Of a DNA stretch of 13,195 nucleotides, positions 5,432-11,428 are shown one piece after another (positions within the stretch are counted from its first letter, which is position 1; the number at the start of each line of letters is the position of its first letter). The position numbers and the translations under genes are program-made. The notes beneath the pieces were generated by a model. It was not told the DNA's origin and ran no database searches. It was given only the letters and a program-made list of their open reading frames with translations. Source of the DNA: Acidimicrobiia bacterium. GTDB taxonomy: Bacteria > Actinomycetota > Acidimicrobiia > IMCC26256 > BP-133. The stretch spans positions 1 through 13,195 of the forward strand of contig JAICYE010000019.1 in the NCBI GenBank assembly GCA_025934385.1, given 5' to 3'.

Positions 5432-6637
5432 ATGCACGGTGACGAGATGACGGCGGCCGCCCCCGGCCCGCCGCCGGCGACGGGGGCCTGGCGGCCCGGC
5501 GACCCGCCCGGGCGCCGGCAGTTCGTCACGCTGTTCGCCGATGCCACCCGTCCGCTCCGGCTGGAGTTCGGCGCCACGCTGTCGCCGGTCGCCGTGGCCT
5601 ACGAGACGTGGGGGGAGCTCGACCGGGCCCGGGGCAACGCCGTCCTCATCGCCCACGCCCTCACCGGCGACAGCCACGCCGCCGGCCCGGCCGGCCCGGG
5701 GCACCGTTACCCCGGCTGGTGGGACCACTCGATCGGCCCGGGGAAGGACATCGACACCAACCGCTGGTTCGTCGTCTGCCCCAACGTCCTCGGCGGGTGC
5801 CAGGGTACGACGGGCCCGTCCTCCGAGGCGCCGGACGGGCGTCCCTACGGCGGCCGGTTCCCCACGATCACGATCCGCGACCAGGTGGCCGTCGAGGCGG
5901 CGCTGGCCGACGTCCTCGGCATCGAGCGGTGGGCGGCCGTCGTCGGCGGGTCGATGGGCGGGATGCGGGCGCTGGAGTGGGCCGTCGGACACCCCGACCG
6001 GCTGGAACGGGCGGTGGTGGTGGCCTGCGGGGCGGCGGCCAGCGCCGAGCAGATCGCCCTCTGCTCCATCCAGAACGAGGCCATCCGGGCCGATCCCGCC
6101 TTCCGGGGCGGCGACTACCACGACGCCGGGCCCGGCGAGGGCCCGCACCGGGGGATGGGCATCGCCCGCCGGATCGGGCACCTGAGCTACCGCAGCGAGG
6201 CGGAGCTGGCCGTGCGCTTCGGCCGGGCGCCCCAGCCGGGCGAGGACCCGCTGGGCGCCGGCGGCCGTTATGCGATCGAGTCGTACCTCGACCACCACGC
6301 CGACAAGCTGGCCCGGCGCTTCGACGCCGGCAGCTACGTCGTTCTGTCGGAGGCCATGAACCACCACGACGTCGGCCGCGGCCGGGGCGGGGTGGCCGCC
6401 GCCCTGGCCGGCGTGCGGTGCACCGTGGCCATCGCCGGGATCGACAGCGACCGGCTCTACCCGCTGTACCAACAGCGGGATATCGCCGAGCTGCTGCCCG
6501 GCCGGCCGGAGGTGACGGTGATCGAGGCCCTCTACGGCCACGACTCGTTCCTCATCGAGTCGGAGGCGGTCGGGGCGTTCATCCGTTCGGCGCTGGAGGG
6601 CGGCGAGGACGGCGTCGCCGAGGAGCGGGCCGGTTGA
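5432..6637 (+). CDS. metX: Homoserine O-acetyltransferase MetX (401 aa)
   Basis: MetX transfers the acetyl group of acetyl-CoA to homoserine, giving O-acetylhomoserine, the first committed step of methionine synthesis. It is an alpha/beta-hydrolase-fold enzyme. Signature blocks are LIAHALTGDSHA (72-83), the PGWWDHSIGPGKDIDT segment (94-109), VVCPNVLGGCQGTTGPSS (114-131) and the nucleophile elbow GGSMGG with Ser174. The rest of the triad is Asp340 (GIDSDRLYP) and His370 (YGHDSFL). The length is normal. The ATG at 5432 was chosen because of the hexamer 8 nt upstream; a second in-frame ATG at 5447 is possible. The Ala/Pro-rich first 25 residues are poorly conserved in the family. It heads the locus and ends just ahead of the cystathionine beta-synthase gene. 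Confidence 0.95.
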   Translation: MHGDEMTAAAPGPPPATGAWRPGDPPGRRQFVTLFADATRPLRLEFGATLSPVAVAYETWGELDRARGNAVLIAHALTGDSHAAGPAGPGHRYPGWWDHSIGPGKDIDTNRWFVVCPNVLGGCQGTTGPSSEAPDGRPYGGRFPTITIRDQVAVEAALADVLGIERWAAVVGGSMGGMRALEWAVGHPDRLERAVVVACGAAASAEQIALCSIQNEAIRADPAFRGGDYHDAGPGEGPHRGMGIARRIGHLSYRSEAELAVRFGRAPQPGEDPLGAGGRYAIESYLDHHADKLARRFDAGSYVVLSEAMNHHDVGRGRGGVAAALAGVRCTVAIAGIDSDRLYPLYQQRDIAELLPGRPEVTVIEALYGHDSFLIESEAVGAFIRSALEGGEDGVAEERAG

Positions 6638-6666
6638 CCATGACCGTGCACGAGGAGGGAGCGGGC

Positions 6667-8340
6667 ATGCGGGTCCTGGTGGTGGTGGGAGACGCCGAGC
6701 CGCCGGAACGGCTGGTGGTGCGGTCGGACCGGGTATTGCGGACTCCGGGCCCGGAGCTGGAACCGCAGCTGCTGGCCGACGTCCGGGCCCACATCCCGGA
6801 GGACGTCGCCGTCGTGGGTGCCGTCGGACAGCCGGGGTCGGACACCGCCGCGGCGGCGGCCGCCGCCGAGCTGCGGGCCCACGGCTTCCCCGTCACGCTC
6901 TACACCGATGCGCGGCCGGCGACCGGGGAGGGCGACGGGCTGCGGGTCCGCTCCCTGACCGACAACGGCCCGGCCATGGAGGTGGCCGACTCGCTGCTCG
7001 ACCTCGTCGGGAACACGCCGCTGGTGCGCCTCGACCGGGTCGGCAAGCGGCTCGACTGCCATCTGCTGGCCAAGTGCGAGTTCCTGAGCGGTGGCGGCAG
7101 CGTGAAGGACCGGCCGGCGGTAGCCATGGTCGACGCCGCCGAGCGGGCCGGGCTCCTCCAGCCGGGGGGGACGATCGTCGAGCCGACATCGGGCAACACC
7201 GGTGTCGGGCTGGCGATCGTCGCCGCCCGCCGGCGCTACCGCTGCGTGTTCGTCATGCCCGACAAGATGAGCGCCGAGAAGATCAAGCTGCTGCGGGCCT
7301 ACGGCGCCGAGGTGGTCGTATGCCCGACGGCGGTGGCGCCGTCGGATCCGGAGTCCTACTACTCGGTGGCCAACCGGCTCACCGAGGAGATCCCCGGCGC
7401 CTTCCAGCCCAACCAGTACCGCAACCCGGAAAACCCGGAGTCGCACGTGCGGAGCACCGGGCCGGAGATCTGGCGACAGACCGCCGGGCGGATCACCCAC
7501 TTCGTGGCCGGCATCGGCACGGGCGGCACGATCACCGGCGTCGGCCGCTACCTCAAGTCGCAGAACCCTCTGGTGCAGGTCGTCGGCGCCGACCCCGAGG
7601 GGTCGGTGTACTCCGGTGGCGACGGGCGGCCCTACCTGGTGGAGGGCATCGGCGAGGACTTCTGGCCCGAGACCTACGACCGCGACATTGTCGACCGGGT
7701 GGTGGCGGTGACCGACCGCGACTCGTTCATCACCGCCCGGCGGGTCACCCGGGAGGAGGGCATGCTGATCGGCGGCTCCGGCGGCACGGCCGTGTGGGCG
7801 GCGCTGGAGATCGGCAAGGAGCTCGGCCCCGACGACGTCATGGTCGTGATCGTCCCCGACTCCGGCCGGGGGTACCTGTCGAAGGTCTACGACGACGAGT
7901 GGATGTCGGACTACGGGTTCCTGTCCGTCGTCGGCCAGACGGCCGGCGACATCCTGCTGCGCAAGTCGGTCGAGCTCCCCGCCCTCGTGCACGTCCACCT
8001 CGACGAGAAGGTGCGGGAGGTCATCGCCACCATGCGGGAGTTCGAGGTGTCGCAGGTGCCGGTGGTGCGGGCCGAGCCGCCGCTGCGGACGTCGTCGGAG
8101 GTGGCGGGCAGCGTCGCCGAGCGGGAGCTGATGGGGCGGGCCTTCTCCGATCCCGCCGTCCTCGACCGGCCGGTGGCCGAGGTGATGTCCCCGCCGTTGC
8201 CCAGCGTCGGCCTCGGGGAGCCGGTCGACGTCGTCGTCAGCGCCCTCGACACCGCCGCGGCGGTGCTGGTGCTCGACGCCGGGCATCCCGTCGGGATCCT
8301 CACCCGGTCGGACCTGCTGGCGTTCCTCACCGGTCGATGA
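6667..8340 (+). CDS. cbs: Cystathionine beta-synthase with N-terminal extension (557 aa)
   Basis: This PLP enzyme condenses serine and homocysteine to cystathionine. The core begins near residue 105 (DSLLDLVGNTPLVRL). It carries KCEFLSGGGSVKDRPA with the PLP Lys147, the loop TSGNTG (174-179) and the phosphate-binding GIGTGGTITG (282-291), and is closest to human-type CBS at KCEF..GGSVKDR. Residues about 420-557 are two regulatory CBS domains. The surprise is residues 1-103: an alternating beta/alpha-looking sequence (MRVLVVVGD, DVAVVGAVGQPG, GFPVTLYTD) without cysteine, so not the haem-binding segment of animal CBS. The ATG at 6667 has AGGAGGGA 6 nt upstream. An alternative ATG at 6640, 2 nt after the metX stop, would add nine residues. 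An ATG at 6976 would give a standard-length enzyme but has no binding site. Confidence 0.9.
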   Translation: MRVLVVVGDAEPPERLVVRSDRVLRTPGPELEPQLLADVRAHIPEDVAVVGAVGQPGSDTAAAAAAAELRAHGFPVTLYTDARPATGEGDGLRVRSLTDNGPAMEVADSLLDLVGNTPLVRLDRVGKRLDCHLLAKCEFLSGGGSVKDRPAVAMVDAAERAGLLQPGGTIVEPTSGNTGVGLAIVAARRRYRCVFVMPDKMSAEKIKLLRAYGAEVVVCPTAVAPSDPESYYSVANRLTEEIPGAFQPNQYRNPENPESHVRSTGPEIWRQTAGRITHFVAGIGTGGTITGVGRYLKSQNPLVQVVGADPEGSVYSGGDGRPYLVEGIGEDFWPETYDRDIVDRVVAVTDRDSFITARRVTREEGMLIGGSGGTAVWAALEIGKELGPDDVMVVIVPDSGRGYLSKVYDDEWMSDYGFLSVVGQTAGDILLRKSVELPALVHVHLDEKVREVIATMREFEVSQVPVVRAEPPLRTSSEVAGSVAERELMGRAFSDPAVLDRPVAEVMSPPLPSVGLGEPVDVVVSALDTAAAVLVLDAGHPVGILTRSDLLAFLTGR

Positions 8341-9500
8341 CCCAGGGCGGAGGCTTCGAGACCCGGGCGATCCACGCCGGGCAACCGGCGGACCGCGAGA
8401 CGGGTGCCGTCATGGTGCCCATCTACCAGTCGTCGACCTTTGCCCAGGAGGGCATCGGGCGGCACAAGGGGTACGAGTACGCCCGGACGGGCAACCCGAC
8501 CCGGGCAGCCCTCGAGGCCTGCCTGGCGTCGCTGGAGGGCGCCGCCTTCGGGTTCTGCTTCGCCAGCGGGATGGCCGCCGAGGACGCGATCCTGCGAGTG
8601 CTCCGGCCGGCCGACCATGTCGTGATCCCGACCGACGCCTACGGCGGGACGTGGCGGCTGGTCGACAAGGTCCACGCCCCGGCGGGCCTCCACTACGACG
8701 CCGTCGATCTCACGTCGCTCGACACGCTGGCGGCGGTATGGCGGCCGGAGACCAGGATGGTCTGGATCGAGACGCCGTCGAACCCGCTGCTGTCGGTCGT
8801 CGACATCGCCGCCGTGGCCGGCTTCGCCGCCGACCGCGGCGCCCTCACCGTGGTCGACAACACGTTCGCCACTCCCTACCTGCAGACGCCCCTGGCGCTC
8901 GGGGCCGACGTCGTCGTCCACTCGACGACCAAGTACCTCGGTGGCCACTCCGACGTCGTCGGCGGCTTCGCCGGGGTCAACGACGGCGCCCTGGCCGAGC
9001 GGCTCGGATTCCTGCAGAACGCCGCCGGCGCCGTGCCCGGCCCGATGGACTGCTTCCTCACGATGCGGGGGGTGAAGACCCTCGGCGTGCGGATGGACCG
9101 TCACTGCGCCAACGCCTCCGCCGTCGTCGAGTTCCTGGCCTGCCACCCGGCGGTGGCCTCGGTCCTCTGGCCGGGCCTGCCGTCGCATCCCGGCCATGCG
9201 GTGGCGGCCAAGCAGATGCGCCACTTCGGCGGCATGGTGTCGTTCACGCTGCACGGCGGCTCGGCGGCCGCCGCCGGACTGGTGGAGCGGACGGAGCTCA
9301 TCACGCTGGCCGAGTCGCTCGGCGGTGTCGAGTCGCTGATCGAGGTGCCGGCGCTCATGACGCACCTGTCGGTGGCCGGCTCCAGCAACGAGGTCGACCC
9401 CGGGCTGGTGCGCCTGTCGGTCGGGATCGAGACCGTCGACGACATCGTCGCCGACCTCCGCCGGGCGCTCGACGGGGTGACCGGCACGGCGGCCCGTTAG
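8337..9500 (+). CDS. Cystathionine gamma-lyase / gamma-synthase, PLP-dependent (387 aa)
   Basis: This belongs to the Cys/Met-metabolism PLP family (fold type I). Visible are the start block FETRAIHAGQ (7-16), VPIYQSSTFAQ (27-37), YEYARTGNPTRAALE (46-60), VVDNTFATPYLQ (172-183) and the PLP lysine Lys199 in HSTTKYLGGHSDVVGG. It closely resembles the mycobacterial protein named MetB. The segment ESLGGVESLIEVPALMTH (326-343) has Glu336 where gamma-lyases have a conserved glutamate, which favours cleavage of cystathionine to cysteine. Gamma-synthase activity on O-acetylhomoserine cannot be excluded. The start ATG overlaps the CBS stop codon (ATGA), so translation is coupled, in line with a reverse transsulfuration pair. 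Confidence 0.9.
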   Translation: MTQGGGFETRAIHAGQPADRETGAVMVPIYQSSTFAQEGIGRHKGYEYARTGNPTRAALEACLASLEGAAFGFCFASGMAAEDAILRVLRPADHVVIPTDAYGGTWRLVDKVHAPAGLHYDAVDLTSLDTLAAVWRPETRMVWIETPSNPLLSVVDIAAVAGFAADRGALTVVDNTFATPYLQTPLALGADVVVHSTTKYLGGHSDVVGGFAGVNDGALAERLGFLQNAAGAVPGPMDCFLTMRGVKTLGVRMDRHCANASAVVEFLACHPAVASVLWPGLPSHPGHAVAAKQMRHFGGMVSFTLHGGSAAAAGLVERTELITLAESLGGVESLIEVPALMTHLSVAGSSNEVDPGLVRLSVGIETVDDIVADLRRALDGVTGTAAR

Positions 9501-9511
9501 CCTCGTCTCCC
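9498..9511 (+). promoter_or_regulatory. Probable leaderless promoter of metY
   Basis: TAGCCT (9498-9503) fits TANNNT, overlaps the stop codon of the preceding gene and is followed by 8 nt before the ATG at 9512. No Shine-Dalgarno sequence is present in that 11-nt gap. metY and the CoA-binding gene may therefore form a sub-operon with their own start, in addition to read-through from metX. Confidence 0.45.
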
Positions 9512-10804
9512 ATGAGCAGCGACCGTCAGTGGGGTTTCCGGACCAGGGCCGTCCACGCCGGGGGCCGGCCCGACCCGACCACCGGGGCCCGGCAGGTGCC
9601 GATCTACCAGACGACGAGCTTCGTCTTCGAGGACACGGCCGACGCCGCCGACCTCTTCGCCCTCCAGAAGTACGGCAACATCTACACCCGCATCGCCAAC
9701 CCGACGGTGGCGGCGTTCGAGGAGCGGCTGGCGTCGCTGGAAGGGGCCATCGGGGCGGTGGCGGCCAGCTCCGGCATGGCCGCCGAGCTGATGACGCTGG
9801 TCTGCCTGGCCGGGGCCGGCGATCACGTCGTGTCGAGTTCGGCGCTCTACGGCGGCACCCACACGCTGCTCGACGTGACGCTGCGCCGGCTGGGCGTCGA
9901 CACGACCTTCGTCGACCCGGCCGACCCCGAGGCCTTCGCCGCCGCCATCCGGCCCGAGACCAAGCTGCTCTACACCGAGATCGTGGCCAACCCGTCGGGC
10001 ACCGTGGCCGACATCGCCGCCCTGGCCGACGTCGCCCACGCCGAGAACCTGCCGCTGTGCATCGACGCCACCCTGGCGACGCCATACCTGTGCAGACCGA
10101 TCGAGCACGGCGCCGACATCGTCGTCCACTCGGCCACGAAGTTCATCGGCGGCCACGGCACGACCATCGCCGGCGTGGTGGCCGAGTCCGGCACCTTCAA
10201 CTGGGGCAACGGGCGTTTCCCCGGCTTCACCGATGCCGTCCCGTCCTACGGAGGGTTGCGGTTCTGGGAGAACTTCGGCGAGTACGCCTTCTGCACCAAG
10301 CTCCGGGTCGAGCAGCTGCGGGACATGGGCGCGGCGATGTCGCCGTTCTCGGCCTTCCTTCTCCTGTCCGGCCTGGAGACGCTGGCCCTGCGGATGGAGG
10401 CCCACGTGGCCAACGCCGCCCGGGTGGCATCGTGGCTCGAGGAGCACGCGGCGGTGTCATGGGTGCGCTACGCCGGGCTGCCGTCCTCGCCGTCGCACGA
10501 GCTGGCCCGGCGCTACATGCCGAAGGGGCCGGGAGCGGTGTTCAGCTTCGGCGTGGAGGGGGGCCGCGACGCCGGCCGGGTGTTCATCGAATCCCTCGAC
10601 GTCTGCAGCCATCTGGCCAACATCGGCGACACCCGGACGCTGGTGATCCACCCGGCCTCGACCACCCACCAGCAGCTGTCGGACGAGGCGCTTCGGGCCT
10701 GCGGCGTGTCACCCGACCTCATCCGCATCTCGGTGGGAATCGAGGACGTCGACGACATCCTCTACGACCTCGACCAGGCCCTCCACAAGGCGGTGATGGC
10801 ATGA
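9512..10804 (+). CDS. metY: O-acetylhomoserine sulfhydrylase MetY (430 aa)
   Basis: MetY replaces the acetate of O-acetylhomoserine with sulfide, giving homocysteine directly. It is a fold-type I PLP enzyme, longer than the gamma-lyase next door, as expected. Diagnostic blocks are FRTRAVHAG (9-17), VPIYQTTSFVFEDT (29-42), YGNIYTRIANPTVAAFEERLASLEG (54-78, read as YGNIYTRIANPT), the PLP lysine Lys210 in HSATKFIGGHGTTIAG, and the MetY-type segment near HLANIGDTRTLVIHPASTTH (367-386). The usual DNTFATPYL block reads DATLATPYL (185-193), a small departure. The ATG at 9512 follows the previous stop by 11 nt. It shares an ATGA overlap with the following CoA-binding gene. Together with MetX it completes direct sulfhydrylation. 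Confidence 0.93.
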   Translation: MSSDRQWGFRTRAVHAGGRPDPTTGARQVPIYQTTSFVFEDTADAADLFALQKYGNIYTRIANPTVAAFEERLASLEGAIGAVAASSGMAAELMTLVCLAGAGDHVVSSSALYGGTHTLLDVTLRRLGVDTTFVDPADPEAFAAAIRPETKLLYTEIVANPSGTVADIAALADVAHAENLPLCIDATLATPYLCRPIEHGADIVVHSATKFIGGHGTTIAGVVAESGTFNWGNGRFPGFTDAVPSYGGLRFWENFGEYAFCTKLRVEQLRDMGAAMSPFSAFLLLSGLETLALRMEAHVANAARVASWLEEHAAVSWVRYAGLPSSPSHELARRYMPKGPGAVFSFGVEGGRDAGRVFIESLDVCSHLANIGDTRTLVIHPASTTHQQLSDEALRACGVSPDLIRISVGIEDVDDILYDLDQALHKAVMA

Positions 10805-11298
10805 GCAGCAACGGACGCGGCCCCTGGACGCCGCCCTCGGCCCGGGAACGGTGGGAGATCATCCGCCGGACGAAGTCGGTGGCCATGGTCGGCGCGTCGT
10901 CGAACCCGGCCCGGCCGAGCTACTTCGTGGCCACCTATCTGCTCAGCTCGAGCTGCTCGTTCGAGAACCTCTGGTTCGTCAACCCGGCGGCCGACGAGAT
11001 TCTCGGCCGGCCGGTGTACAAGAGCCTGGCCGACCTGCCCGGGCCGCCCGACCTGGTCGACGTCTTCCGCAAGCCGGCCGACCTCCCCGAGGTGGCCGAG
11101 GAGGTCATCGCCGCCGGGGCGAGGACGCTGTGGCTGCAGCTCGGCCTGTGGGACGAGGCCGTGGCGCAGACGGCCCACGATGCCGGCCTCGACGTCGTCA
11201 TGAACCGCTGCCTCAAGATCGAGCACGCCCGCTGGGCCGGCGGCCTCCACCTGGCCGGCTTCGACACCGGCGTGATCAGTTCCCGCCGGGCGGTCTGA
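10801..11298 (+). CDS. CoA-binding domain protein, YccU-like (165 aa)
   Basis: This is a single small Rossmann-type CoA-binding domain, related to the N-terminal domain of succinyl-CoA synthetase alpha. Visible are KSVAMVGASSNPARPS (25-40) with the nucleotide-binding loop, FVNP (59-62), PDLVDVFRKPADLPEV (83-98) and the characteristic MNRCLKIEHAR (134-144). The length is typical of stand-alone members, which have no proven enzymatic role. The ATG overlaps the metY stop (ATGA), so the two proteins are made together. Acetyl-CoA is the MetX donor and free CoA its product, so a CoA-sensing or chaperone role for the pathway is a reasonable inference, no more. A hairpin covering the stop codon ends the operon. 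Confidence 0.85.
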   Translation: MSSNGRGPWTPPSARERWEIIRRTKSVAMVGASSNPARPSYFVATYLLSSSCSFENLWFVNPAADEILGRPVYKSLADLPGPPDLVDVFRKPADLPEVAEEVIAAGARTLWLQLGLWDEAVAQTAHDAGLDVVMNRCLKIEHARWAGGLHLAGFDTGVISSRRAV

Positions 11299-11312
11299 GC
11301 CCTTCGGGCTCA
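11296..11312 (+). terminator. Hairpin at the end of the sulfur amino-acid operon
   Basis: TGAGCCC (11296-11302) and GGGCTCA (11306-11312) form a perfect 7-bp stem with a TTC loop. The first three bases are the stop codon of the CoA-binding gene. It has no T-run. Its place in a convergent gap of 130 nt suits a terminator. Confidence 0.5.
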
Positions 11313-11390
11313 CCCCGCCCGGTTGCTTCTGGCGGCGGGCCCCTGCCCTCCCGGGAGTTCGCCTCTTCGGCACCCTCCCTCCGGGCATCC

Positions 11391-11424
11391 CGCCGCGTTG
11401 CCGGGGGGCCCCAACCCCACGGCG
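11391..11424 (-). terminator. Candidate hairpin after the metalloprotease gene
   Basis: On the minus strand, 5 nt after the stop codon, CGCCG (complement of 11420-11424) pairs with CGGCG (complement of 11391-11395). A GGGG/CCCC stem lies inside, with unequal internal loops. It is imperfect and lacks a T-run, so this is a modest candidate. Confidence 0.3.
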
Positions 11425-11428
11425 CGAA

